DNA of 64,000 nucleotides from Bacillota bacterium (GCA_023397475.1 JAEWUD010000033.1:51422-115421); one strand, 5' to 3'; counted from the first letter of the stretch, positions 33,668 through 42,945 are shown. Program-made: numbers and translations. The notes: generated from the letters alone by a model not told the origin.

Positions 33668-34609
33668 TTACTTCGCGGCGATCGCCTCGCGAGCGGCCTG
33701 CGCGACATCCTCGGGTGCAAGTCCGTACAACGGAATCAACTCCGTCGGCTTACCGGACTGTCCGAAAATATCCTTAATGCCGACGCGACGGAGGATACAG
33801 GGAGCGTTCTCCGAAAGTACCTCGGCGACAGCGCCGCCCAGACCGCCGAGAATGTTATTCTCCTCTGCGGTAACGATAGCACCGGTCTCCTTGGAGGCCT
33901 TGATGATAGTATCCTTGTCGATCGGCTTGATCGTGTGCATGTCGATAACGCGGGCGCTGATACCCTCTGCTTCGAGGAGCGCGGCGGCGGCAAGGCTCTG
34001 CTGAACCATGAGTCCCGTCGCGATGATCGTCACGTCGGTTCCCGCCTTGATCTCATTGGCCTTGCCGATCGTAAAGGGAATCTCGTCACCATAAGCACCG
34101 TATACGTCTTCAACGGCCAGACGTCCGAGGCGGACATAGAACGGACCTTCGGTATCGATGGCCGCGCGGATCGCCGCACGGGTCGAGGCACCGTCACAGG
34201 GCTGCAGAACCGTCATGTTCGGAAGCGAACGCATGATCGAGAGATCTTCGACGCACTGATGAGACGCGCCGTCCTCACCGACCGTGATACCAGCGTGAGT
34301 GGCGCAGACCTTGACATTGAGGTTCGGATAGCAGATGGAGTTTCTGACCTGCTCCAGAGCGCGCTCTGCAGCGAAAATCGCGAAGGTCGAAGCGAAGGCA
34401 ACCTTGCCGCATGTCGCCATACCGGCGGCTGTCGACATCATGTTTCCTTCGGCGATTCCCATGTTGAAATGCCGCTCGGGGAAGACCTTCTTGAATGTAA
34501 CCGTGTAGGTTGACTTCGAGAGGTCCGCGTCGAAAACGACGATGCGAGGATCGCCGCCGAACTCCTCAAGTGCCTTACCGTATGCTTCTCTTGTTGCCAG
34601 TTTTCCCAT
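33668..34609 (-). CDS. Transketolase C-terminal subunit
   Basis: Second half of a split transketolase: pyrimidine-binding and C-terminal domains. It has 313 residues from MGKLATREAYGKALEE. FNMGIAEGNMMSTAAGMA carries the catalytic glutamate that activates thiamine diphosphate, and GEDGASHQCVEDLSIMRSLPNM is typical. The start at 34609 has GGAGGG about 8 bases upstream. Works with the adjacent N-terminal subunit in pentose-phosphate metabolism. Confidence 0.94.
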   Translation of the reverse strand: MGKLATREAYGKALEEFGGDPRIVVFDADLSKSTYTVTFKKVFPERHFNMGIAEGNMMSTAAGMATCGKVAFASTFAIFAAERALEQVRNSICYPNLNVKVCATHAGITVGEDGASHQCVEDLSIMRSLPNMTVLQPCDGASTRAAIRAAIDTEGPFYVRLGRLAVEDVYGAYGDEIPFTIGKANEIKAGTDVTIIATGLMVQQSLAAAALLEAEGISARVIDMHTIKPIDKDTIIKASKETGAIVTAEENNILGGLGGAVAEVLSENAPCILRRVGIKDIFGQSGKPTELIPLYGLAPEDVAQAAREAIAAK

Positions 34610-34613
34610 AGTA

Positions 34614-35456
34614 TCAGCCCTCCACCGCAGCAATCGCCGCGTCAATCTCTTCCATTGCCTGTTCGTACTGTTCTTTCTTCGGAGCGGCGCCATGCCAGCC
34701 GGCCTGGTCCTTCATGAAGGAAACGCCCATGCCCTTGTGGGTCTTGGCAACCACGACGGTCGGCTGACCCTTTACGGTCTCGGCTTCCGCTACGGCCGCT
34801 TCGATGCTTGTGAAATCATGTCCGTCAATCTCGATGACGTGCCATCCGAACGCGGCGAGTTTGGCCGGGATGGAGCCTAAGCTCATGACCTGATCGTTCG
34901 GTCCGTCAATCTGCAAGCCGTTGTTGTCGATGAAAGCCGTCAGATTATCCAGCTTGTAGTGCGCCGCTGCCATAAAGGCTTCCCAGACTTGGCCTTCTTG
35001 TAACTCACCATCGCCGAGGATGGAGTAAACGCGGTACGTCTTATTGTCCAGTTTGCCGGCCATCGCCATTCCGACGGCGGCGGAGATACCTTGACCGAGA
35101 GAACCCGTCGACATATCTACGCCGGGAATATGCGTCATACAAGGGTGTCCCTGAAGAATGGATCCGCAATGACGAAGCGTAGCCACCTGTTCTGTCGGAA
35201 AGAAACCGCGAAGGCCGAGGGCAGAGTAAAGCGCAGGTGCACAATGTCCCTTCGAGAGGACGAAACGGTCTCTGTCGGGCATATCCGGATTTGCCGGATC
35301 AACGTTCATCTTCTCGCCGTAGAGATACGCGAAAATATCCGTGCAGGAGAGGGATCCGCCGGGATGTCCCGACTGTGCCTGGTAGATGCCCTCGATGATC
35401 AGCTTGCGCATCCGAGCGGCGTAGAGCTTGAGCTTCTTTTCAGTTTCTTTGTCCAT
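34614..35456 (-). CDS. Transketolase N-terminal subunit
   Basis: Thiamine-diphosphate-binding half of the split transketolase. It has 280 residues with SGHPGGSLSCTDIFAYLY, GSLGQGISAAVGMAMA and the TPP motif GDGELQEGQVWEA followed by FIDNNGLQ. Four bases separate it from the C-terminal subunit, so the two are made together. 42 bases downstream of alr. Confidence 0.95.
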   Translation of the reverse strand: MDKETEKKLKLYAARMRKLIIEGIYQAQSGHPGGSLSCTDIFAYLYGEKMNVDPANPDMPDRDRFVLSKGHCAPALYSALGLRGFFPTEQVATLRHCGSILQGHPCMTHIPGVDMSTGSLGQGISAAVGMAMAGKLDNKTYRVYSILGDGELQEGQVWEAFMAAAHYKLDNLTAFIDNNGLQIDGPNDQVMSLGSIPAKLAAFGWHVIEIDGHDFTSIEAAVAEAETVKGQPTVVVAKTHKGMGVSFMKDQAGWHGAAPKKEQYEQAMEEIDAAIAAVEG

Positions 35457-35498
35457 GTGTTACCCCTTTCATGATCGAACCGACCCCGTCGGTTCCGT

Positions 35499-36722
35499 TT
35501 ACCAGATACAGCTGTGCATATGCACGATTCGCCCGCCGGCAAGATACACGCGAGGTACGCGCTTCCCGACAAGGCATGTAATTTCGTAGTTAATTGTATC
35601 TAAAATATCAGAAATTTCATCCACTGGAAGACAAGTTTTTTTATTTTTGTACATATGCGAGCCAAAAAGCACAACCTCGTCGCCGATCTTGGGCATTTCA
35701 TCGAAGGATGTGACGTCCGCCATACACATATCCATACAAACCGTACCGATAATCGACGCTCTCTGTCCGAGAATCAGAACATCCGCGCGGTTCGAGAGTC
35801 GTCGCGAGTATCCGTCAGCGTATCCGATCGGGATTGTTACAATCGTGCTTTCACGATCGGTGATGAAACGTCTCCCATAGCTGATGGATTCTCCGGGCGG
35901 CAGAGTCTTGACGTGAATCACGCTCGACTTCAAGGTCATCGCCGCTCGCAAATCGATCGGAGTATAGGACGGCGGACAACCCTTCGGCCACATTCCGTAA
36001 AGAATTAATCCCGCACGCACCATATCGAGATGCATGTCGGGGAACCGTAAGATCGCGGCACTGTTACATATATGTCGAATCTTGACTTCCAAACCTTTGG
36101 ATCGCAATGCGTCCGTCATCTCGACAAAGCGGTTATATTGAAGGCGTACGTATTCATCGTTTTCCTCGTCCGATGTGGCGAAATGGGAGAACACACCTTC
36201 TAAGATTATCCCGGGCAGCAGCGCGATTCGTTCGATCTCATTAATCGAATCAAGACCGGAAGGATATCCGATGCGGTTCATTCCCGTATCAATCTTCACA
36301 TGAATCGCGACACTTTGCCCCGTCGACACAGCCTCCGTCGACAGAGCTTCTGCCAACTCCGCCGTATATACGGTTTGTGTCAGCCGATATCCGATCACTT
36401 CGCCGACGCGGCGGGGGTCCGTATGTCCCAGGAGAAGTATCGGCGCCTCAACGCCGTTCTTCCGCAGTTCGATCGCCTCATCAAGCATCGAAACGCCCAG
36501 TCGTGTCGCGCCGCTCTCCAGAATCGTCTTCGCTGTCTGAATCGCGCCATGACCATAGGCGTCCGCCTTGACGATCGCCATAACTTCCGCTTTCTCATGA
36601 GTGATCCTGCGAATCTCTCGGGTATTTCGTGCCAATACATCCAGATCGATCTCCGCCCAGGATCGGGTCGGAAAACCGATTGTTTCCTGATATCTGTTGT
36701 CCAATTCTGTTACAACTCCCAT
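35499..36722 (-). CDS. alr: Alanine racemase
   Basis: PLP enzyme making D-alanine for peptidoglycan. It has 407 residues; the Schiff-base lysine is K52 in AIVKADAYGHGA, and the catalytic-tyrosine region is present (SISYGRRF). TIPIGYADGYSRRLSN and the C-terminal INYEITCLVGKRVPRVYL are family marks. The first 18 or so residues before RSWAEIDL are longer than usual. Overlaps the dehydratase gene by 13 bases. Confidence 0.96.
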   Translation of the reverse strand: MGVVTELDNRYQETIGFPTRSWAEIDLDVLARNTREIRRITHEKAEVMAIVKADAYGHGAIQTAKTILESGATRLGVSMLDEAIELRKNGVEAPILLLGHTDPRRVGEVIGYRLTQTVYTAELAEALSTEAVSTGQSVAIHVKIDTGMNRIGYPSGLDSINEIERIALLPGIILEGVFSHFATSDEENDEYVRLQYNRFVEMTDALRSKGLEVKIRHICNSAAILRFPDMHLDMVRAGLILYGMWPKGCPPSYTPIDLRAAMTLKSSVIHVKTLPPGESISYGRRFITDRESTIVTIPIGYADGYSRRLSNRADVLILGQRASIIGTVCMDMCMADVTSFDEMPKIGDEVVLFGSHMYKNKKTCLPVDEISDILDTINYEITCLVGKRVPRVYLAGGRIVHMHSCIW

Positions 36723-37642
36723 CTTGCTCGACGAAACGCCTCTGTGAAATTCGCGAAAAGGTCCGTCGGTTGCATATATCTCCTGCCGAGAGTCTGCGCC
36801 GCAATGTCTCCGGCGAGGCCGTGCAGATATACACCCGCCAACGCTGCGTCGCGACTCGAAAGGCCCTGTGCCTGAAAAGACCCGATCATACCTCCAAGCA
36901 CGTCTCCGGATCCGCCCTTCGCGAGCCCGTCGTTGCCTGTAGGATTACTATAGCACTCTCCGTCCGGTGTGCAAACCACCGTTTGATGACCTTTAAGCAC
37001 CGTTATTACGCCCCATGCTTTCGAGAAAGCCAATGCTCCCTCTTCACGATCTTGCGGATTCCATCCGGGAATCAGCCGCGCAAACTCCCCGGGATGCGGA
37101 GTGAACACCGCCGGCTCGAGACCCAGAGATATCCGTTCGCGAAAAAAATCCGCGAACACATCTCTCGCACCGGCGACGGCAGTCAAAGCACCGGCATCAA
37201 TGACCAACCGTTTGGCCAAACGCGCAGCCACGAATAATCCTTCGGTTACTACTTTGTCCTGCGGTCGGAGTCCCGGACCGATGACACATGCATCCATCGT
37301 CGAGAGAAGCCCCGAGATCGCCGTCACAGCCGGTTCCGGCTCCGTCGGAATCGCGTGAAGAATTGCCTGCGGAAGCGAAAGAAACATCGGCAACATAAGA
37401 GCGTCCGGAACAAGTACATGGGCAAGACCCACGCCCGAGCGGAGCGCGGATGCAGCACAGAGATACGCGGCTCCCGCCATACCTTCCGATCCGGCCCATA
37501 TAAGGATCCGGCCGAAAGTTCCCTTATGACCTTCCGCAGGACGAACGGGAGCAAGACGCGAGATCGCGTCCATTTCCAGGATCCGTACCGACGGGGATGT
37601 CGGGATTTCATTTTGAAGGAGAAGATCGGAAGAATCCGTCAT
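36710..37642 (-). CDS. nnrD: ADP-dependent NAD(P)H-hydrate dehydratase
   Basis: Repairs hydrated NADH/NADPH. It has 310 residues of the ribokinase-like domain only (GRILIWAGSEGMAGAAYLCAASALRSGVGL, VFTPHPGEFARL, GNDGLAKGGSGDVLGGMIG). The NnrE epimerase domain that is fused in many bacteria is absent. Pairing with alr is common in Bacillota. Confidence 0.94.
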   Translation of the reverse strand: MTDSSDLLLQNEIPTSPSVRILEMDAISRLAPVRPAEGHKGTFGRILIWAGSEGMAGAAYLCAASALRSGVGLAHVLVPDALMLPMFLSLPQAILHAIPTEPEPAVTAISGLLSTMDACVIGPGLRPQDKVVTEGLFVAARLAKRLVIDAGALTAVAGARDVFADFFRERISLGLEPAVFTPHPGEFARLIPGWNPQDREEGALAFSKAWGVITVLKGHQTVVCTPDGECYSNPTGNDGLAKGGSGDVLGGMIGSFQAQGLSSRDAALAGVYLHGLAGDIAAQTLGRRYMQPTDLFANFTEAFRRARWEL

Positions 37643-37759
37643 ACGCTACATGCTCCGGCAAAGATTTCATTTATTCTATCGCGTCTATCTTATCATATTT
37701 TGCCGTCTTTCGGGCTTGATGCCTGGGACGCGTCTTCCTGCGAGCGTTAAGACCGATGG

Positions 37760-38347
37760 TTAGGGGGAAGCCGTGATGTTTGCTTCCCAGAAAATCCTGA
37801 CGTGCTCCGCGAAGAGTTCCTTAAGGTCTGCTCTCGCATCGGATGCCAGATGATACAGATAGAACGGCGCGTAGAGTTCCATTGCCAGGACGCGGGCATT
37901 CCCCTGCCGCATCAGACCCTTCTCCATAAGACTCTCGAAAAGAACGGTTTGCGATTGCACGGGCAACTCGATGAAGAACTGTTGATAAATCTCGCGCATC
38001 TCCGGATTCCTGAACTGTTCGACAAGCAGAAGTTTGCGGAACATGACCATCCACTCATCCTCTGTCTGGAATGCAAACATGCTGAAACAAACCGACACCA
38101 AATCCTCTTCGCTTTGAATCCTCATCATCTGGCGCTTGCCCATCTCCTGGAAATACGAAACGGAGTAGGTTGTAATCTCTTCCAGAATTTCTTTCTTACT
38201 TCGAAAATGTTTATAAAGAGCACTGTTGCCGACGCCGACCGCGTCGGCGATCTCCCGGATGGACACGGCGCTAAAACCTTGATTCGAGAAGAGTCGCATA
38301 GACTCTTCGATGATCCGCTTTCTTGTATCTCTGCCTTTACGCTCCAT
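37760..38347 (-). CDS. TetR-family repressor
   Basis: 195 residues from MERKGRDTRKRIIEESMRLF. The N-terminal HTH (FSAVSIREIADAVGVGNSALYKHFRSKKEIL) is clear; the C-terminal ligand domain is unrecognised. The start at 38347 has AAGGAAG upstream and overlaps the preceding gene by 11 bases. As last gene of the RnfC-like operon, whose promoter carries a large dyad, it very likely represses its own operon. The ligand is unknown. Confidence 0.88.
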   Translation of the reverse strand: MERKGRDTRKRIIEESMRLFSNQGFSAVSIREIADAVGVGNSALYKHFRSKKEILEEITTYSVSYFQEMGKRQMMRIQSEEDLVSVCFSMFAFQTEDEWMVMFRKLLLVEQFRNPEMREIYQQFFIELPVQSQTVLFESLMEKGLMRQGNARVLAMELYAPFYLYHLASDARADLKELFAEHVRIFWEANITASP

Positions 38348-38918
38348 TCGATACTTCCTTCCCGCCACCCGGACGTTCATTTTCTTTTCGACACACGAAA
38401 CGCAATAATAACCCCGCCAGAACAAGCAGAACCCAGAGAAGAATGAGGGCGAATTTCACCTTTGTTGCCACCGAAGCAATCTCGATTTCCGTGGTGCTTA
38501 CTTGCGGAAATGCGAATAGCGAGCGAAGGATAACTGTGTTCTCCAAGATATCCGCCAAGCCTCGGAGGACGATGGCGAACATGGACGTGATCGACAGAAA
38601 CCGAAGCCTCCGACATCTCGAAGAATCGATGTTGTTGATATCGTGCGTAACTTTGAACTGCAGCAGACCGAAGAATACAATCAGAAGGAAGTCTCCGATA
38701 TAATAGCGAAGTGATATCGAGAAGCCCTCCGGCGTCATCATTCTGAGAACATTCAGCACGTCCGCAACGTTGTAGATCTTCATGTCAAAGGTTCCGTACC
38801 CGCCGTTACAAAGCGCAAGCGCCCTGCTTCCTACGGGACTTAGCTCGACCCAATACCATGCGGCAAGAAGTCCGATGATTACGACAGAGTAAAAAAGTCT
38901 AGAGGAAGATTTACGCAT
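38337..38918 (-). CDS. Four-helix membrane protein of unknown function
   Basis: 193 residues with hydrophobic helices at about 8-27, 65-85, 110-128 and 153-175. Between the first two lies an extracytoplasmic segment of about 35 residues (ELSPVGSRALALCNGGYGTFD). I do not recognise a family. The start at 38918 follows GGAGG and overlaps the RnfC-like gene by 8 bases. Coupling to an iron-sulfur protein suggests it could anchor it or carry electrons in the membrane; this is inference only. Confidence 0.72.
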   Translation of the reverse strand: MRKSSSRLFYSVVIIGLLAAWYWVELSPVGSRALALCNGGYGTFDMKIYNVADVLNVLRMMTPEGFSISLRYYIGDFLLIVFFGLLQFKVTHDINNIDSSRCRRLRFLSITSMFAIVLRGLADILENTVILRSLFAFPQVSTTEIEIASVATKVKFALILLWVLLVLAGLLLRFVCRKENERPGGGKEVSNGA

Positions 38919-40029
38919 GTTGCCTCCGATAAAGGTCCATGTATTCTGATATATCCTTTCCCGCATGGCAGAAGAACGTGCAGCTTCCGCAGGAAATGCA
39001 TTTCTCTGCTCCCAATCCCGCGAGATCCGCGTGGCTATCGCGTTCCAGCGTTCTTACGATTCGTCGGACATCCACCCCGGCCGGACACTTACGGTTACAT
39101 GCCCCGCACCCCTTACAATCGGTCTTGTTCGACAGCTTCGCCGGTTGTCCGATGGCGGCAAAACAGATCTGATCTTCAAAGGTATCATCCTCTTGTACAA
39201 GCTCAGCCGACAGAATTCCCGAGCCGGCAAAACAATCCGCATCCGCGTCGCGCGAAAAAATCTCCCGAAGGCGCGAACGAATCTTCTCGCCTTTCTGTAC
39301 GAAAATGACCCGTGCCTCCCCGCTGTCAAGATCCGCCAGGGTCACGTATCTACCTTCACGGTACTGCTCCGTAACCATGCGATAAATCTGAACAACGGTC
39401 TGGACATTCACCACGAGGATCCCCTGTTGCGCCGGATAGCCGTCTCGGGGAATCTCGCGGTGGAATACGTGTTTTACCAGAATTCGTTCTTCACCCATCG
39501 GGTATTTAGCCGGGATGAGTTGCTCCTCGATCCCCTCCATTCTCAAGCGGTTACTTCGATCCTTCCTCAAAGCCTTGTGCGCCAGAACACACCTCTCGAA
39601 GGGAATTGCCCCTGCCAACAGTTGAATTCCTCTCGTAACTTCGTCCCGCAGATTCGCGAGAATCCATTCGTCATGCAACAATCCGGGTTCACACTCCACT
39701 CCGTTAATCAGTAGATATTTGGGACCCTTGTGCCGCATAAGAACTTCTATCTTCTTCTGAACCGGAAATTCATTCCCGCTCATCCCCGTCATCTGGTTTC
39801 GTTCGATCAAATTCAGGAGAATCTCAAGCGTCGGCAGCGCCGGAGATAGCTGAGGGCTAAGGCCTTGCTGTTGCTCCTTAACCTCCTCCGGGCGCAAGCG
39901 AACGAGCTTACCGATTCTGCTGCGCGGGCCTCCCCATACGCGGCGGTATTCTCTTCGCGCGGTCTTCTGGATCAGGCGAATTTCGGGTCTTTCCTTCACG
40001 GCAATCTGATTCATGAGAATCTTTGACAT
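38911..40029 (-). CDS. RnfC-like iron-sulfur protein (SLBB + two 4Fe-4S clusters)
   Basis: 372-residue protein resembling the electron-input subunit RnfC. YLLINGVECEPGLLHDEW matches the RnfC core motif (usually NGAECEP.L..D). A ubiquitin-like SLBB region follows. Two ferredoxin motifs close the protein: C305, C308, C311, C315 and C344, C347, C350, C354. The glycine-rich flavin/NADH-binding loop of true RnfC is not obvious. No rnfA, B, D, E or G is nearby. It is likely a cytosolic electron-transfer protein, partners unknown. Confidence 0.82.
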   Translation of the reverse strand: MSKILMNQIAVKERPEIRLIQKTARREYRRVWGGPRSRIGKLVRLRPEEVKEQQQGLSPQLSPALPTLEILLNLIERNQMTGMSGNEFPVQKKIEVLMRHKGPKYLLINGVECEPGLLHDEWILANLRDEVTRGIQLLAGAIPFERCVLAHKALRKDRSNRLRMEGIEEQLIPAKYPMGEERILVKHVFHREIPRDGYPAQQGILVVNVQTVVQIYRMVTEQYREGRYVTLADLDSGEARVIFVQKGEKIRSRLREIFSRDADADCFAGSGILSAELVQEDDTFEDQICFAAIGQPAKLSNKTDCKGCGACNRKCPAGVDVRRIVRTLERDSHADLAGLGAEKCISCGSCTFFCHAGKDISEYMDLYRRQHA

Positions 40030-40050
40030 AATTCTTCTCCTTGCACAAAA

Positions 40051-40101
40051 AGTGACCGGTTGCTCACCTATATTATGGTGAGCAACTGGTCACTTGTCAA
40101 G
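40051..40101 (-). promoter_or_regulatory. RnfC-like operon promoter with two tandem TetR-type operators
   Basis: Minus strand: -35 TTGACA (40096-40101), 17 bases, -10 CATAAT. An 18-bp inverted repeat with one mismatch (40051-40068 and 40077-40094, 8-base centre) covers the spacer and the -10. Each arm contains a 16-bp partial dyad of type GTGACCGGTTGCTCAC. So two repressor dimers could bind side by side. The TetR gene at the end of the operon is the obvious candidate. Confidence 0.75.
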
Positions 40102-40147
40102 TCTATCGTATAGCAAAAAAGAGAAAAACGAAGAGGATTTCCCGGAA

Positions 40148-41134
40148 TCAATTCTGCGGCGAAAGTGTCTCCGGAGCCTCGGTAACCTCGGGATGCGGAC
40201 CCTCCTCCAGAGCATTCTTCATGGTCGTCAGGTCGAACGGAGTCTCCTGATATACGTAATAGTTCAACCAGTTCGTGAAAAGCAGTGTCCCGCTGGATCT
40301 CCATGACAACTGTGGTTCGGCGTTCGCGTCGTCCCCGGGGAAATAGTTCTGCGGCATGTCAATCGGAAGTCCCTTGTCGCGATCCCTCACGTATTCGTCA
40401 CGAAGGGTGAAGCGATCATACTCGGAATGACCGGTAACAAAGATCCTCCGACCCGTAAGATCGGAGACCGCGTATACCCCGGTCTCATCCGATTCGGAGA
40501 GAAGACGAAGTGACGGATGCATAAGGATATCCTCGCGTCGAATCTCTGTGTGTCGCGAGTGAGGAATCTGGAAGATATCGTCGAATCCGCGAAAAAGCTT
40601 AACGGGCTTCGTATACGTCATGCTGTGCGGAAAAATACCGAACGCCTTCTTCTCGAGAGGGTACTTCGGAATTCCGTAATGATAATACAGTCCGGCCTGT
40701 GCCCCCCAACAGATATGAAGCGTCGAGTAAACATGAGAACTGCTCCACTCCATAATTTCCGTGAGTTCCGGCCAATAGAGAACATCTTCAAAGTCCATGT
40801 TCTCGACCGGTGCTCCGGTAATAATCATACCGTCGTAGAAACGATTCCGGACATCCGCGAAGGTCTCATAGAACTTCGTCAGATGCTCATTGGCCGTGTT
40901 CTTAGGTACATAGGTCGCCGTGTAGAGCAGGTCGATATCCACCTGCAAAGGAGAATTCGAGAGGACGCGAAGAAGCTGTGTCTCCGTCGCGATCTTCGTG
41001 GGCATCAAGTTCAGAATCAGGATCTTTAAGGGTCGGATATCCTGACGGAACGCTCGATCCTCCGGCATGACGAAGATGTTCTCCTTCTCGAGAATTTCCG
41101 TAGCCGGCAGATGGTTTTGAATACGTATCGGCAT
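40148..41134 (-). CDS. metA: Homoserine O-acetyltransferase (MetA type)
   Basis: Activates homoserine for methionine synthesis. It has 328 residues of the MetA family with the catalytic C142 in LHICWGAQAG. E111 in TGAPVENMDF corresponds to the position where glutamate favours acetyl-CoA and glycine favours succinyl-CoA, so acetylation is predicted. Ribosome binding site AGGAGG upstream; own promoter at 41195-41223. Confidence 0.93.
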   Translation of the reverse strand: MPIRIQNHLPATEILEKENIFVMPEDRAFRQDIRPLKILILNLMPTKIATETQLLRVLSNSPLQVDIDLLYTATYVPKNTANEHLTKFYETFADVRNRFYDGMIITGAPVENMDFEDVLYWPELTEIMEWSSSHVYSTLHICWGAQAGLYYHYGIPKYPLEKKAFGIFPHSMTYTKPVKLFRGFDDIFQIPHSRHTEIRREDILMHPSLRLLSESDETGVYAVSDLTGRRIFVTGHSEYDRFTLRDEYVRDRDKGLPIDMPQNYFPGDDANAEPQLSWRSSGTLLFTNWLNYYVYQETPFDLTTMKNALEEGPHPEVTEAPETLSPQN

Positions 41135-41194
41135 AGATCTTCGCCTCCTTTGGTCGTTTTTTCGAGGGACAAACCTCGTGAAGAGTATTTTAAG

Positions 41195-41223
41195 AGTATC
41201 TTCGTTCCGGGTAAGGTTGTCAA
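41195..41223 (-). promoter_or_regulatory. metA promoter
   Basis: Minus strand: -35 TTGACA (41218-41223), 17 bases, -10 GATACT (41195-41200). The leader of about 55 bases is too short for an S-box or T-box. Confidence 0.65.
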
Positions 41224-41245
41224 GACGTGACGAACGAATCCCGTA

Positions 41246-42247
41246 TCAGATAAATTCATGCAGGATCGAATGCACAGGAACAATGGACTTGGGTGCGGCA
41301 GGTATACGCGCCAGATCAAATGCCAGCTGACGAGCCCATGCCATCGCCCGGGGAAGGTCGGCAAACTCTTTATGCTCTCTGTATCTCCCAAGAAAGACCG
41401 ACGGTGCCAACACTCCGTGTTCATACGCAGAGATTGCTTCGCGAAGATCCGCCAGCGCGAGCGGGGCGACAACCATGCTCTCATAGGTCAGAAAGGAGTT
41501 CACATAGAAATCCGCCGCCGTCAGATAATCTGTGAAGTATTGTTGCTCCGAGGAAGCAATCATCGGCCAATAATCGATGGTCGCAAGCGCATGAGCACCG
41601 CGGTGTCGTACATCTCGAATAATCCGGCGCAACAGACGTATCTCCTGCGTCTCGATCAGTCGACGGTCCGCAACCACTTCGCCCCACGGCATGATAAATA
41701 TCCCAACGCGATTCTCTTGCGGAATCGCGGCAAGAATGTCTTGGGACAATCCGTGCAGACCCTCGACAAGAACATAGCCGTCTCGATGCAGTCGGATGGT
41801 CTCCCCCGTGGGCGGACGACGCTTGCGTGTCGAGAAGTCAAACAGGGGTAATTGGACCGCCACACCTCGGAGAAGGCCCTTGATATTCTCCGCCGCAAGG
41901 TCGATGTCCAGTGTGGATATTGACTCATAATCGGGACGTCCGTCCCGGTCAAATTGAAGTTCAGCCACATTATAGTAATCGTCAAGAGACAAACGGAGGG
42001 CATGAAGTCCTCGCGACTCCAGGGACGATACAAGCCGATCCGTGAAGGTTGTCTTCCCTGAGGAAGTCGGTCCAGAAACAAGAATTGCCCGTATGCCGGG
42101 ATGCGACTCAATATAGGTGACCACCTCTTCGGTTCGCGAGACGAAAGCGTCCTCCGTCTCACGGATAAATGCGGGAAGCTTCTTCTCGCCCAACTGTTCC
42201 TCGAGATCCTCGAGAGACAGTGTGATGCGATCTTGCAAAACAGCCAT
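41246..42247 (-). CDS. Uridine-kinase-like nucleoside kinase
   Basis: P-loop kinase of the uridine kinase/phosphoribulokinase family, 333 residues. Walker A is GPTSSGKT (59-66), followed by LSLDDYY (87-92), YESISTLDIDL and the VLVEGLHGL Walker-B-like segment. The N-terminal 50 residues are an extra region. Clostridial relatives are annotated as nucleoside kinases. The exact substrate is unknown. Follows the membrane protein gene by 17 bases. Confidence 0.82.
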   Translation of the reverse strand: MAVLQDRITLSLEDLEEQLGEKKLPAFIRETEDAFVSRTEEVVTYIESHPGIRAILVSGPTSSGKTTFTDRLVSSLESRGLHALRLSLDDYYNVAELQFDRDGRPDYESISTLDIDLAAENIKGLLRGVAVQLPLFDFSTRKRRPPTGETIRLHRDGYVLVEGLHGLSQDILAAIPQENRVGIFIMPWGEVVADRRLIETQEIRLLRRIIRDVRHRGAHALATIDYWPMIASSEQQYFTDYLTAADFYVNSFLTYESMVVAPLALADLREAISAYEHGVLAPSVFLGRYREHKEFADLPRAMAWARQLAFDLARIPAAPKSIVPVHSILHEFI

Positions 42248-42264
42248 TCCAGTTCTCCTTCCTC

Positions 42265-42867
42265 TCAGCGGTCTGTTACTCGTCCGAGAATGAAGGTTGC
42301 GATCAGTTTGTCATATCCATGTTGCAGAAAGCGGAACAAGAGAAGAATCGTACCCGGAAGAATGATCGCCAGAAATCCAACCAGAACAAAAAGAAACATG
42401 AGATAAACGCCGCCGGAAATAACGCCGAGTACCGTCGAGAATGTCCCGGCTACCTCCGCGAATCGCTCGGTGGATGACTCCAGTGTCTGGTTCAAGAAAT
42501 TGATCCCGTTCTCCTGAAGTTCGAGCATTGTCACTTGGGTATAGGGCATGACAAATGTTGTCATCAAAAATGTCGCGCTCGCGTATTTGCAAATCCCGAG
42601 AAAAAGAACCGGAAGTTTGCCCCAGAGCGGAAAACGATAGTATCGGAAATGAAGAAACGGAGATGCCAGGAAAAGAATCAGAAGAACAATCAGCTTGATC
42701 AGCTGGTCTTCGGCTAGAAGCCAATGAAACTGTCCTGTAAAGAAATGAAGGCCAATCATCGCAATAATCGAAAGGCCATATACAAAGAACAACCCAAAAT
42801 GACGCCGATTCTCAAAATCGGTATCGCTCCATAACGTCCCTAAAAAAAGCCCTTCGAAATAATCCAC
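42265..42867 (-). CDS. Membrane protein of unknown function
   Basis: 200 residues with hydrophobic segments near 24-43, 57-75, 82-104 and 145-182. I do not recognise a family. It uses a GTG start (42867) with GGAGG 9 bases upstream; that site is part of the perfect 12-base palindrome ACCTCCGGAGGT, so the ribosome binding site could be hidden in a hairpin. It has its own promoter. Confidence 0.7.
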   Translation of the reverse strand: MDYFEGLFLGTLWSDTDFENRRHFGLFFVYGLSIIAMIGLHFFTGQFHWLLAEDQLIKLIVLLILFLASPFLHFRYYRFPLWGKLPVLFLGICKYASATFLMTTFVMPYTQVTMLELQENGINFLNQTLESSTERFAEVAGTFSTVLGVISGGVYLMFLFVLVGFLAIILPGTILLLFRFLQHGYDKLIATFILGRVTDR

Positions 42868-42876
42868 GTCTTACAA

Positions 42877-42928
42877 CCTCCGGAGGTATAAACGATTTTA
42901 TTATAACAGAATATCGTTTCGCTGTTCA
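42877..42928 (-). promoter_or_regulatory. Promoter and palindromic ribosome binding site
   Basis: Minus strand: -35 TGAACA (42923-42928), 17 bases, -10 TATAAT (42900-42905). The self-complementary ACCTCCGGAGGT, about 42877-42888, contains the ribosome binding site of the membrane protein. Confidence 0.6.
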
Positions 42929-42945
42929 TCCCCTGACGCCGCAGA

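Noticed and set aside
41135..41245. SAM riboswitch or T-box before metA
   Set aside because: The predicted leader is only about 55 bases, with no terminator/antiterminator pair.
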